64,000 nt of DNA from positions 834,001-898,000 of the forward strand of contig NZ_CP098755.1 of assembly GCF_023746555.1 (NCBI RefSeq). Reading direction: 5' to 3'. The notes beneath the pieces are model-generated. The model did no database searches and was not told the DNA's origin. It saw only the letters and a list, made by a program, of their open reading frames with translations. This DNA is from Brevibacillus ruminantium. Lineage in GTDB: Bacteria; Bacillota; Bacilli; Brevibacillales; Brevibacillaceae. The first letter of the stretch is position 1, and each line of letters begins with the position of its first letter. Shown piece after piece: positions 27,220 through 35,923 of the stretch. A program made the translations under genes and the position numbers.

Positions 27220-28674
27220 ATGGAAAACAAGGAATGGCAAAAGCAATTTGTAGAGGTAGCACAACCGCACATTGACAAGTGTGGCGTACCGGGCGTGTAT
27301 GTGGGCTTGAACAAGGACGGTCAAAGCATCTATCGTCACGGGTTTGGCTATCGGGATAAAGAGAGGCAGCTGGCGATTACGCCTGATACGGTGATGGGCG
27401 TAGCGTCGATCACCAAGTCGTTTACGTGTGCTGCGATCATGCAGCTGCAGGAAGCGGGAAGGCTGCGGGTTCACGATCCGGTGCTCGCCTATTTACCGGA
27501 GTTTCGCACGCCCGACCAGAGCTGCACCGAGAAAATGACGATCCACCATTTTATGACACACACGTCTGGATTGCCGTTATTGCCAACGGATTACCTGGCA
27601 ATCAAGGGTTTGCCGGATGGGAATATCGAAGACGAGGACCATCCCATTCACAAGCAAATCAAGAAAGAGGATCAGAAGTGGGTGCATACGTACGAGGATT
27701 TTATGGAGGTCATCAGCAAGACAGATTTTCAGCTATTAGGGCAGCCTGGAGCAAGATTCAACTACTCCAATGACGCTTATTCACTGCTTGGCGCCATCAT
27801 TGAGCGAGTCAGCGGGAAGACCTACGAGACGTATATAAAGGAGCATATTCTTCAGCCGGCGGGAATGCATAATAGCTCGTTCGACTTGCAGGATTTACAG
27901 CATTACAAAGAGGTAACGACGATCTATCGACTTAAAAATGAGGCCAGGGACATTGAAGTTTACCCTGATCCTAAGTGGGAGGAAGGTCCCGTTGTGCTCG
28001 CCTCCGGTCACTTAAACTCTACCGTCCATGACATGCTGCGCTATACGGAAATATATCGGACAGGAGGGCTGGTCGGTTCAGAACGCATTCTTTCTAAAGA
28101 GAGCGTGGAGCAGATGACGCATCCGCATGTCCAAGCGGGGTATGGTCAGTATTACGGCTACGGATTATTCGTGACGCCGAATTACTACGGAGCTACAAAG
28201 CTGGAGCATAGCGGAGGGCTCAAAGGGGTGGCCTCGCAAATGGTCATCATCCCCGAGCGAGGAATAACGGGTATCGCGATGGCGAATTTGGCAGAGACGC
28301 CAATCATCGAGCTGCTGAACTATGCCGTCCATTCGCTGGAGAACCGTCCTGCAACCTCTCCCTCCCTGCCATTTCCTACGGAGTGCAGTATCAACGAAGC
28401 ACAGCTGCGGCAGTACACAGGTACGTATCGGGCAGGGGCCAACCACGATAGGCAAGTGATGATGGAGCAAGGAGCTCTGGTGCTTGATCTGGGCGGCAAT
28501 AAGGTCCCGCTGCGCCCGATCGGAGATGATTATTTCGTGATGAAGCTGGATGAAGAGGAACAAGCGATCAGGTTTCAAAGAGACGAGAGCGGTAACGTAT
28601 CCGGCATTTCAATAGGTGTGCTTTACTTGGTGAAGCTCGCAGATGAAAACGTAAATGACGGGAAAGAGGTGTGA
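27220..28674 (+). CDS. Serine hydrolase of the beta-lactamase/D-aminopeptidase fold (copy 1)
   Basis: A 484-residue serine hydrolase of the class C beta-lactamase family (PF00144). The catalytic SxxK is S63-I-T-K66, the YxN is Y182-S-N184 (NYSNDAY), and the third box is H-S-G (KLEHSGGLKG). A C-terminal beta-barrel-like domain (about 385-480) with QLRQYTGTYRAG is typical of D-aminopeptidase or esterase members. No signal peptide is present, so it acts in the cytoplasm, unlike a resistance beta-lactamase. This and its operon place it with cleavage of imported peptides, possibly releasing D-residues. GGGGGAT precedes the ATG. Confidence 0.9.
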   Translation: MENKEWQKQFVEVAQPHIDKCGVPGVYVGLNKDGQSIYRHGFGYRDKERQLAITPDTVMGVASITKSFTCAAIMQLQEAGRLRVHDPVLAYLPEFRTPDQSCTEKMTIHHFMTHTSGLPLLPTDYLAIKGLPDGNIEDEDHPIHKQIKKEDQKWVHTYEDFMEVISKTDFQLLGQPGARFNYSNDAYSLLGAIIERVSGKTYETYIKEHILQPAGMHNSSFDLQDLQHYKEVTTIYRLKNEARDIEVYPDPKWEEGPVVLASGHLNSTVHDMLRYTEIYRTGGLVGSERILSKESVEQMTHPHVQAGYGQYYGYGLFVTPNYYGATKLEHSGGLKGVASQMVIIPERGITGIAMANLAETPIIELLNYAVHSLENRPATSPSLPFPTECSINEAQLRQYTGTYRAGANHDRQVMMEQGALVLDLGGNKVPLRPIGDDYFVMKLDEEEQAIRFQRDESGNVSGISIGVLYLVKLADENVNDGKEV

Positions 28675-28677
28675 AGG

Positions 28678-30135
28678 ATGAATAGACAAGGTTGGGAAAG
28701 CACGTTTGAAGAGCTCGCAGAAAAGGTGATAAAGGAGAGCCGGGCGCCTGGATTCGTCATTGGAGTCAATCAAGACGGTAAGAGTCTGTATCGAAAAGGG
28801 TTCGGCTACCGCGACGCCGAGCAAAAGCTGGAGATTACGCCTGATACCGTCATGGGACTGGCATCGGTCACTAAGTCCTTTACTTGCATGGCGATCATGC
28901 AACTACAGGAAGCCGGAAAGCTGTCCGTCCATGCTCCTGTTCTCACATACCTCCCACAGTTCCGGACCCCGGACCGCCAGAAGACGGAGCAAATAACGAT
29001 TCATCACTTGATGACGCATTCATCCGGGCTTCCGCCACTGCCTGTCGATCTACTCGCGATCAAGCATTCCTTGCTCGACACGCTTCCAGAAGAGGCAAAT
29101 CCGATACACAGATTTTTGAAGAAGGAAGATCAGAAGCCGATCCATACGTATCAGGAATTTATTGAGGTTCTCTCAAGAGTGGACTACGAATTGCTGGGTT
29201 CGCCCGGTCAGCATTTTAGCTACTCCAATGACGGCTACTCCCTGCTCGGAGCCATTATTGCTGAAGTGAGCGGCAAACCGTATGACGTCTACGTGAAGGA
29301 ACACATTCTTGAGCCAGCAAATATGCCGAGCAGCACCTTTCTTTTGAGTGACCTGCCTCGTTATCCAGATGTTACTACGATTTATCACATGAGAGACAAT
29401 CAAGGTGTACCTGAGCTGTACCCTGACCCGCACTGGGAGGATGGGCCAGCTGTGGCTGCATCTGGACATTTGAATTCGACTGTGCGCGATATGCTGAATT
29501 ACGCTGAAATTTTTCGTACAGACGGAACGGTCGGCAAGGAACGGATACTTTCTGAAGAAAGCGTAAGGCAGATGACCCTTCCTCACATTCCATGCAACTA
29601 CAAAAGGTATTACGGGTATGGCCTGATGGTGGAGCCCAACTATTATGGAGGAACGCTTCTGAAGCATGGGGGAGCCATCAAAGGCGTTGCGGCTCATTTG
29701 AGCATCGTTCCCGAAAGAGGAATTACAACAATGGCGCTCGCCAATCTGATCGGAACACCGGTGGAAAAGCTGACTTTGGCTGCCTTGAATCTTCTCGAAG
29801 GCCGGGAAGCTGACGTGCCTCTGGTCACCTATGAAGAATATCGGGCGGCGACAAATCGATTCGAGGAGTACGTGGGCAGATATATCTCAGGCGAAGGAAT
29901 GGATGTCAGCATAACAGCAGAGGACGGTGTGCTGACTCTGATAAACAATACGGCTATTTTTGCAAGCGACAAAGGAGTGAAGTATCCGCTTATGCAGATC
30001 GCCGAAGACTACTTTTTGGCCCGCATGGACGGAAGCGAGCTTACAATCGGCTTTACGAACGGAGAAGACGGAAAGGTAAAAGCTGTTGCTTTCGGATATC
30101 GACAAATTCCTAAGGTTGTAGCTACGGAGGTATAA
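28678..30135 (+). CDS. Serine hydrolase of the beta-lactamase/D-aminopeptidase fold (copy 2)
   Basis: A 485-residue tandem paralogue of the previous gene, starting 3 nt after it. Active-site boxes sit at the same residues: S63-V-T-K66 and Y182-S-N184 (SYSNDGY); the third box is H-G-G (LKHGGAIKG) rather than H-S-G. It also lacks a signal peptide. The C-terminal domain (RFEEYVGRYISGEG) is the more divergent half. Duplication and divergence suggest two related substrates. Function beyond serine hydrolysis cannot be read from the sequence. Confidence 0.9.
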   Translation: MNRQGWESTFEELAEKVIKESRAPGFVIGVNQDGKSLYRKGFGYRDAEQKLEITPDTVMGLASVTKSFTCMAIMQLQEAGKLSVHAPVLTYLPQFRTPDRQKTEQITIHHLMTHSSGLPPLPVDLLAIKHSLLDTLPEEANPIHRFLKKEDQKPIHTYQEFIEVLSRVDYELLGSPGQHFSYSNDGYSLLGAIIAEVSGKPYDVYVKEHILEPANMPSSTFLLSDLPRYPDVTTIYHMRDNQGVPELYPDPHWEDGPAVAASGHLNSTVRDMLNYAEIFRTDGTVGKERILSEESVRQMTLPHIPCNYKRYYGYGLMVEPNYYGGTLLKHGGAIKGVAAHLSIVPERGITTMALANLIGTPVEKLTLAALNLLEGREADVPLVTYEEYRAATNRFEEYVGRYISGEGMDVSITAEDGVLTLINNTAIFASDKGVKYPLMQIAEDYFLARMDGSELTIGFTNGEDGKVKAVAFGYRQIPKVVATEV

Positions 30136-30140
30136 ACGAA

Positions 30141-31250
30141 ATGAAAATAAAGTCTGTCCAGGTCCATGCCATCAGAATCCCCCTTTTGCGCCCGTTTATT
30201 GTTGCGTACGCCACCTATTACGAGATGCCTTCTATTATTGTGCGTGTAGAGACCGATGATGGACTGGTGGGCTTTGGAGAATCGGTTCCCGATCAGCATG
30301 TCACGGGGGAGACATGGGAGAGCACTTATGCGCTGCTCGTCCATCACCTGATCCCGGCAATCATCGGCGAAAATCCGTTTGACATCGAGCGAATTCACGA
30401 TTTGATGAACCGATGCGTATACCAAGCACCGGCAGCAAAAGCGGCTGTCGATATCGCGTGCTACGATTTAATGGGAAAGGCCGCAGGGCAGCCCGTCTAT
30501 CATTTACTAGGTGGAAAATATCATCCGACTCTGTCCCTGCCATATGTGCTCAGTATTCTTGCGCCCGAGGTTATGGCAGAGGAAGCGAAGCAGGCTGTGG
30601 CTTCCGGCTTTGACAGTGTAAAAATAAAGGTAGGCGCTGATCTTATGACAGACGTACAGCGCATTCGTGCCGTTCGAAAGGCGGTCGGCCCTGCTGTGAA
30701 GCTGCGGGTAGACGCCAATCAGGGATGGGTCAATCGCACCAATTCCTTGCTGGCTCTCGGGCAAATCGAGGATTGTCAAATCGATTGGATGGAGCAGCCC
30801 GTCCTGGCTGATGATCTGGAAGCTTTGGCGGAAATTCGCAGGCAGACGGCGATTCCGATCATGGTAGACGAGGGCTTGCTCGGACCGAGTGAGATGCGGG
30901 AAGTCATCGCGAAAAAGGCAGCCGATAAGGTGAACATCAAGCTAATGAAGTGCGGGGGCATCTACCCTGCAAGCAAGCTGGTTCATCAAGCCGAAATGGC
31001 CGGGATGGAATGTCAGATTGGCTCGATGCCAGAATCATCAGTGGGCAGCGCGGCAGGAGCTCACTTATCGATCGCGAAGAAAAATATTATTTCAAATGAA
31101 TTGGCAGGTCCTTTCATTTTTTCAAAAGATGTGGGGAATCTGACGTGCCAAGGAAAGCAAATTGTAGTGAGCGATAAACCGGGATTGGGGATCGAGGTCG
31201 ATGAAGCGATTCTCGCCGAGCTAACGGTGATGTCAGAGCAAATTCGTTGA
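30141..31250 (+). CDS. Dipeptide epimerase-like enolase-superfamily enzyme
   Basis: A 369-residue member of the mandelate racemase/muconate lactonizing enzyme group. Catalytic and metal residues: K161-I-K163 (DSVKIKVG), D191 (LRVDANQGW), E218 (DWMEQPV), D243 (PIMVDEG) and a second-face lysine in KVNIKLMKCGG (K267/K270). The closing motif SMPESSVGSAAGAHLSIA resembles L-Ala-D/L-Glu epimerases, which turn over murein peptides, though other dipeptide epimerases or N-succinylamino acid racemases cannot be excluded. GGAGG precedes the ATG; 5-nt gap from the upstream gene. It fits a pathway in which D-residues must be inverted before use. Confidence 0.85.
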   Translation: MKIKSVQVHAIRIPLLRPFIVAYATYYEMPSIIVRVETDDGLVGFGESVPDQHVTGETWESTYALLVHHLIPAIIGENPFDIERIHDLMNRCVYQAPAAKAAVDIACYDLMGKAAGQPVYHLLGGKYHPTLSLPYVLSILAPEVMAEEAKQAVASGFDSVKIKVGADLMTDVQRIRAVRKAVGPAVKLRVDANQGWVNRTNSLLALGQIEDCQIDWMEQPVLADDLEALAEIRRQTAIPIMVDEGLLGPSEMREVIAKKAADKVNIKLMKCGGIYPASKLVHQAEMAGMECQIGSMPESSVGSAAGAHLSIAKKNIISNELAGPFIFSKDVGNLTCQGKQIVVSDKPGLGIEVDEAILAELTVMSEQIR

Positions 31251-31294
31251 CGCCTGGAGGTTTCAGGCAAGAGAGAATGAGGAGATGAACAGCC

Positions 31295-31768
31295 ATGCAC
31301 AGGACAAAAGCGACAACACTTAAAATCGTGGAGACATTAACGGAGGAACAGCTAGTGATGCTGAAGGAGCTGGAGCAGGAAGCCTTTGGCGTGCATGGAA
31401 GCATCGATGAATGGGTGCTCGTACCGCTTGCCAGACATGGCTGCATCATCCTTTTTCAGGAAGAAGGAGACTCTCGGCCCGTTGGTGTTTGTGAGCTGAT
31501 GAGAGATTTTCGCCAGCCCGATAAAGCGTATGTGTACGGGTTCTACATTCGAGCGGACAAAAAAGGCTTGGGGTATGGCTACACTTTTTTGGAGAGCTTG
31601 CTTGCGCAATTGCGAGAGGATGGATTTACAAAGGTTTGCTTGACCGTTGGACCGGAAAATGTCGGGGCGGTTGCTCTTTATCAAAAAGCGGGCTTTCAGA
31701 TTATAGAGACACGTATTGCGGAGTACGGCAGCGGTTACGACCGCCATTATATGGAAAAGAGATTGTAA
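31295..31768 (+). CDS. GNAT family N-acetyltransferase
   Basis: A 157-residue acetyltransferase. The acetyl-CoA loop is visible as IRADKKGLGYGYTFLESLLAQLRE, and the strand with the C-terminal motif as GAVALYQKAGFQI. It starts at ATG 31295 with a GAGGAG site upstream. GNAT enzymes modify free amines; within this operon it may act on a released amino acid or small peptide to detoxify it, but the substrate is unknown. Confidence 0.85.
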   Translation: MHRTKATTLKIVETLTEEQLVMLKELEQEAFGVHGSIDEWVLVPLARHGCIILFQEEGDSRPVGVCELMRDFRQPDKAYVYGFYIRADKKGLGYGYTFLESLLAQLREDGFTKVCLTVGPENVGAVALYQKAGFQIIETRIAEYGSGYDRHYMEKRL

Positions 31769-31786
31769 AAGGAGGCGCCTCTCAAG

Positions 31787-32899
31787 ATGAAAGGATTTCC
31801 TGTCTTTCGGATTAGCGGTACAGCATACGAAAGAGGGAGGCAATTCGGACAGCTTGCCAGAGAGCAAATCGTAACGAATCTGCGGGCATATGAACGAGCC
31901 TTCCGGGAAGGGGCAGCCATTTCGTGGGAAGAGGCAACAGCATATGCTGCCCAGTTTATCCCATGGATCGAGCAGTACGATGCGGAGATCATGGAAGAAA
32001 TCAAAGGCATCAGCGAAGGGGCAGGTCTTGATTTGCAGGATATCGTTGCCTTGAATGCGCGAAGCGAAATCATTACCAATCTGGGCGGCTCCGCTTCGAA
32101 AGCAGACGGGTGCACATGCATAGCGGCAGTTCCACCTGCTACGAAAAGACAGGAGACACTCATCGGACAAAACTGGGACTGGATCAATCTCATAGCAGAT
32201 GGGCTCGTGGTGGTAGAAATCGAGCAGCCGCCGCGACCGACCATTCTCATGATTACGGAAGCGGGTATCGTCGGGAAAATTGGAATGAATGCCAAAGGAC
32301 TAGCGGTATGTCTGAATTTCCTTCGATCCTCGGAAAAATCAGTTGGGGTTCCGATTCACATCATTTTGCGAGGAATATTGAATAGCAGCACGCTGCCTCA
32401 GGCGATTCGCCAAATCACGAGACTTCCCCGAGGGACGGCGGCTAATTATTTGTTGGCGCATCGAGAAGGTGAGGCGGTAGGGGTAGAGACTGCACAGGTA
32501 AACTACGACGTTCTCTATCCGTTGGAAGGGCATATCACACATACGAATCATTTTGTCAGCCCTCGTATACAGGTAGATGATTCTGTTCGCATGGGGGCCT
32601 CCGATACGTATTTGCGGATGGGGAGAGCGACGAAATTGCTGACAGCTGAGCGAGGCAGTATTGACGAGGAGTATATAAAGGATATATTTCGAGATCACTT
32701 CAGCTATCCGGATGCAATCTGCCGCCATGGGGAGGCAGAGGAGAGTGAAGAGACAGCGCTGCTCGATTGTACGTTGTTCTCCATCGTCATGAATTTGACG
32801 ACAGGTACCTTTGAATTATCCAAAGGTCAGCCTTGTCAAAGTACGTATGAGAGGTATCATTTTTCTGAGAAGCACGAAATCGCCAAACCAATTTTATAA
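31787..32899 (+). CDS. C45-family N-terminal nucleophile acyltransferase/amidase
   Basis: A 370-residue protein of peptidase family C45, relatives of acyl-CoA:6-aminopenicillanate acyltransferase. The N-terminal prosegment has the RGRQFG motif (residues about 16-21). The presumed autocleavage site is D107-G-C109-T, making Cys109 the new N-terminal nucleophile, as in penicillin acyltransferase. The following GQNWDW and ANYLLAHREGEAVGVETA segments fit the family. AAAGGAGG lies upstream of the ATG. Family members cleave or form amide bonds to acyl groups; in this operon it could remove an acyl cap from an imported lipopeptide or N-acyl amino acid. The 3' end overlaps a convergent pseudogene by 43 bp. 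Confidence 0.88.
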   Translation: MKGFPVFRISGTAYERGRQFGQLAREQIVTNLRAYERAFREGAAISWEEATAYAAQFIPWIEQYDAEIMEEIKGISEGAGLDLQDIVALNARSEIITNLGGSASKADGCTCIAAVPPATKRQETLIGQNWDWINLIADGLVVVEIEQPPRPTILMITEAGIVGKIGMNAKGLAVCLNFLRSSEKSVGVPIHIILRGILNSSTLPQAIRQITRLPRGTAANYLLAHREGEAVGVETAQVNYDVLYPLEGHITHTNHFVSPRIQVDDSVRMGASDTYLRMGRATKLLTAERGSIDEEYIKDIFRDHFSYPDAICRHGEAEESEETALLDCTLFSIVMNLTTGTFELSKGQPCQSTYERYHFSEKHEIAKPIL

Positions 32900-33726
32900 A
32901 AGGCAAACCGCTTCAGGAAATCAATCATCGTCAAGCCATATGGAGTCGCTTCATGTTCTCCGAGAACCTCCTTGACGCAGGCATCACATGCGATTTCCCT
33001 GGATGTTTTCATTCTTTTCATAGAGATCCACACGATTGGGTTCATCCAGTGTATCATCAAGACAAAACTGCTGAGCGTATTCCACCACATGTCTTTTCTT
33101 TTAAAATGGGCCAGTTCATGTGACAAAATATGCAGCAGTTGAGAAGGGGGCAACTCTTTCGCGACCGCTTCCGGCATAAAGATCCACGGATGAATCAATC
33201 CAGAAATAAACGGGCTCTTTGCATAGTCGCCTGTGTAAAGCGAGATTGGTTTTTTTATACCAAATTTCCTTTGACATTCTTCCATGACAGACAAAATCCG
33301 CGGGTCTGTTACCGGAGTGAGCGTTCTGCGCCGCTTTCTCATCCGAAATAGGTAGGACAAAAAGGAGGTAATGAACGCTACCGCCCCGGCCAACCAGATC
33401 GCAGATACGATTTGTACACCGAACGCATATCGAACTTGCGAGGAGTAGAGTGCTTGTTTTTCGTCCCACAGCTCGATTGTTTCAGGTTGCGCATGATTTT
33501 TTTCAGGCGTAATGGTATGATCATTTTGTGGTATTTTATTCTCTTCGCTGTTTCGAGGGATATCATGTGACGGGCTGTTTCCTTCAACATGAATCATCGA
33601 AACGGCATTTTTTATATGTGTGGCAACATTAAATATGCTTGCGGGGCTGCTTGGAAAATCAGGCAAAAGCAGCCTGACTAACACGATCAGCCACAGCGCA
33701 TGCTGAAGGCGGGCACTCAGATTCAA
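32857..33726 (-). pseudogene. BlaR1/MecR1-like M56 metallopeptidase, truncated at both ends
   Basis: The minus-strand frame encodes about 289 residues. It contains LSARLQHALWLIVLVRLLLP, a membrane helix, and the M56 zinc motif HELAH (ILSHELAHFKRKDMWWN) with the downstream REIACDACV. In BlaR1 the first 35 or so residues precede the LSAR segment, and a penicillin-binding sensor domain follows; both are missing. Its only start is a TTG inside a fused blaI relic. It ends shortly after FLKRF, next to the C45 gene. It might still make a membrane protease fragment, but is probably dead. Confidence 0.85.
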
Positions 33727-33905
33727 TCTCCTTCTCGGACCAATCGCCCTCTTCCAAGAAGTTGGTTACCATTAGCTTTGCTGCTCCGCCAAATACCCTG
33801 TTTACAAAGGATTTGCTTTCCGCTTTGACACATTCTTTTTCGGAAACGGCAGGGTAGTACAGATAGCTTCTACCTACTCTCTCGAATCGGAGCGCCTTCT
33901 TTTTG
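33659..33905 (-). pseudogene. BlaI/MecI repressor, C-terminal fragment
   Basis: Read on the minus strand, one frame gives KKKALRFERVGRSYLYYPAVSEKECVK, then AESKSFVNRVFGGAA, KLMVTNFLEEGDWSEKEIE, matching the end of the BlaI winged helix and its dimerisation domain. An in-frame stop lies just upstream, so the DNA-binding half is gone. After KEIE the frame runs into blaR1 DNA out of frame and stops near 33659. The junction falls within GAAT/CTGAGTGCC, so a deletion fused blaI to blaR1. The segment 33906-34067 upstream has no recognisable gene. Confidence 0.8.
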
Positions 33906-34067
33906 AAATATTGATGCTGACAGATCTTGCTTTAACAAAGGATAGTAACGATGTCTTATCGAAACCTATGGGAAGGAAAAAGGATGAATAACAGAAATGG
34001 AGCGTGAAGAAATGGATAAGAAAAATGAATAAAATTGCTGATATTTTTAATTGGAGATGAATAATGT

Positions 34068-34904
34068 ATGACTGTACAACAGGTTATTGATCAAATAAAT
34101 AAAGAACTTAGTGGAGTTAAGGGCATTGTGGGGGTAGTTTTAGGAGGTTCACGAGCAAGAGGAACGAATCATGCTGCTTCTGATATTGATATTGGGATTT
34201 ATTATGATGAAGCGGCAGGCTTTGATGTCAGTGAAGTTAGTAAGATCGCTACAAAGTTAGATGATGAACATCGGGAAAAAATCATCACATCTTTAGGAGA
34301 ATGGGGTCCGTGGGTAAATGGCGGGGGATGGCTCATTGTTCAAGGATATCATGTGGATTTTTTATTCCGTGATGTAAAACGGGTATCACAGGTTATGGAT
34401 GACTGTTTGACGGGAAAGGTTTCTCCCCATTATCAGACTGGACACCCCCATGCTTATATTAATGTTATGTATATGGGTGAACTCTCCATTTGTAAAGTAT
34501 TATCTGACCCCACCAATCAGTTAGCCGAACTAAAAGCGAAAACCATGCCGTATCCAAAACCATTAAAAGATGCAATGATTGGATATTTTATGTTTGAATC
34601 ATCCTTCTCCTTACTGTTTGCTGAGAAAAACTTGGATAAGGATGACATTTCGTACGTTGCGGGCCATGTCTTCCGCTCTATTTCATGTCTAAATCAAGTG
34701 ATATTTGCATTAAATGGGGAATACTGTATCAATGAGAAAAAGGCAGTTCGGATGATTGAAGGTTTTCATACAAAACCCAATGATTATAAGAAAAAGATAG
34801 ACCAAATTATTACTTTGATTTCCTCAAATCAAGACCGTACAAAGGAAGGTATTGAAATACTTCAAGAACTCATTTCAGAAACAGAAAGATTATTAAATAA
34901 ATAG
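34068..34904 (+). CDS. Nucleotidyltransferase-domain protein
   Basis: A 278-residue protein with a pol-beta-type nucleotidyltransferase domain: GGSRARGT (26-33), then the metal-binding S-D-I-D pair (D39 and D41), and a later acidic VDFLF. The C-terminal half is helical, as in antibiotic nucleotidyltransferases and some toxin-antitoxin enzymes. It is flanked by a terminator and unrelated genes, so it is a single-gene unit, with GGAGAT upstream of the ATG. I cannot name a substrate; an aminoglycoside or another small molecule is plausible, but a DUF4037-like housekeeping role is equally possible. Confidence 0.75.
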   Translation: MTVQQVIDQINKELSGVKGIVGVVLGGSRARGTNHAASDIDIGIYYDEAAGFDVSEVSKIATKLDDEHREKIITSLGEWGPWVNGGGWLIVQGYHVDFLFRDVKRVSQVMDDCLTGKVSPHYQTGHPHAYINVMYMGELSICKVLSDPTNQLAELKAKTMPYPKPLKDAMIGYFMFESSFSLLFAEKNLDKDDISYVAGHVFRSISCLNQVIFALNGEYCINEKKAVRMIEGFHTKPNDYKKKIDQIITLISSNQDRTKEGIEILQELISETERLLNK

Positions 34905-34937
34905 TGATTCATAATGTTGAAATGCTATTTTACTCGA

Positions 34938-34975
34938 ACGGAGCAGCCTTTTTGAGGTTACTCCGTTTTTTTTGC
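34938..34975 (+). terminator. Rho-independent terminator
   Basis: ACGGAG (34938-34943) with CTCCGT (34961-34966), enclosing GCCT/AGGT, followed by eight T residues. Ends the nucleotidyltransferase unit. Confidence 0.85.
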
Positions 34976-35209
34976 GAACATGTCGAATGAAGAATCGCAA
35001 CGATCTGGCGTTCAAAAAAAAAATCCCTCCATCTCGAGACCGATGCAAAAATACATCGGTTGTTAGATCCAAATTCTTCCTTTTGGTGTATGATAGAAGT
35101 CGGGGCGCTGCCTCCATCAGATCAGCGGGGCAGCTAGCGGTGTAATTCTATCCTTCTAGTAAACCTTGAAATCGCGCCAAACAAATTTCAAACAATAGCA
35201 TACGGGGAG
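34976..35209. other. Intergenic region with small hairpin
   Basis: No gene seen. ACCGATG (35039-35045) pairs with CATCGGT (35054-35060). It might belong to a leader or operator of the ABC transporter operon. No promoter pair with good spacing is obvious. Confidence 0.4.
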
Positions 35210-35923
35210 ATGGAAACAGTGAAAACGTTGATCGAATTCAAAAATGTAACCAAAGAATACAAAATCGGAGAAGTGCCGATCAAGGCCTTAAACGGTGTTG
35301 ATTTTTCCATATCAGAGGGAGAATTCGTCGTTATTTTGGGGGCAAGCGGCGCCGGTAAAAGTACGATTTTACATATACTTGGCGGTATGGACACGGCGAC
35401 CTCGGGTCAAGTGATTGTAGGTGATCAACACATCACCAGATTCAACGAAAGAAAATTAACAGAATATCGCGGCGAGAAAATCGGTTTTGTCTTTCAATTC
35501 TATAACTTAATCCCGAATTTAAACGCACTGGAAAATGTTGAGTTTGCCACTGAAGTATGTAAAAACCATCTGGATGCGAAAGATATTTTGCACAAAGTTG
35601 GATTATCGCATCGTATCAAAAACTTCCCTTCCCAGCTCTCTGGAGGAGAACAACAACGAGTGGCGATCGCGAGAGCTGTTGCCAAAAATCCTTTACTTTT
35701 ACTCTGTGATGAACCAACCGGAGCTTTGGATTATGTGACAGGCAAGTCCGTCTTAAAGCTTCTTCAAGATTTGAACAGGGACATGAAAAAATGCGTCGTT
35801 TTGGTCACACATAATTCTGCGATTGCTCCTATGGCTGATAAAGTGATTAAAGTGAAAAGCGGAATGATCGAAAGCGTTGCGATTAATGAGGAAAAACAGA
35901 GTGTTGAAGGGATTGAATGGTAA
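35210..35923 (+). CDS. ABC transporter ATPase, MacB/LolD/BceA type
   Basis: A 237-residue ATPase. Walker [10 protein letters not shown] (44-52), Q-loop [21 protein letters not shown], signature [14 protein letters not shown], Walker [14 protein letters not shown]. The '[14 protein letters not shown]' stretch is typical of ATPases paired with FtsX-like permeases. Paired with the next gene, whose start overlaps this stop codon. Such pairs export or release substrates from the membrane, or sense antimicrobial peptides. No adjacent two-component pair of the BceRS type is seen, so the role stays open. Confidence 0.93.
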   Translation: METVKTLIEFKNVTKEYKIGEVPIKALNGVDFSISEGEFVVILGASGAGKSTILHILGGMDTATSGQVIVGDQHITRFNERKLTEYRGEKIGFVFQFYNLIPNLNALENVEFATEVCKNHLDAKDILHKVGLSHRIKNFPSQLSGGEQQRVAIARAVAKNPLLLLCDEPTGALDYVTGKSVLKLLQDLNRDMKKCVVLVTHNSAIAPMADKVIKVKSGMIESVAINEEKQSVEGIEW

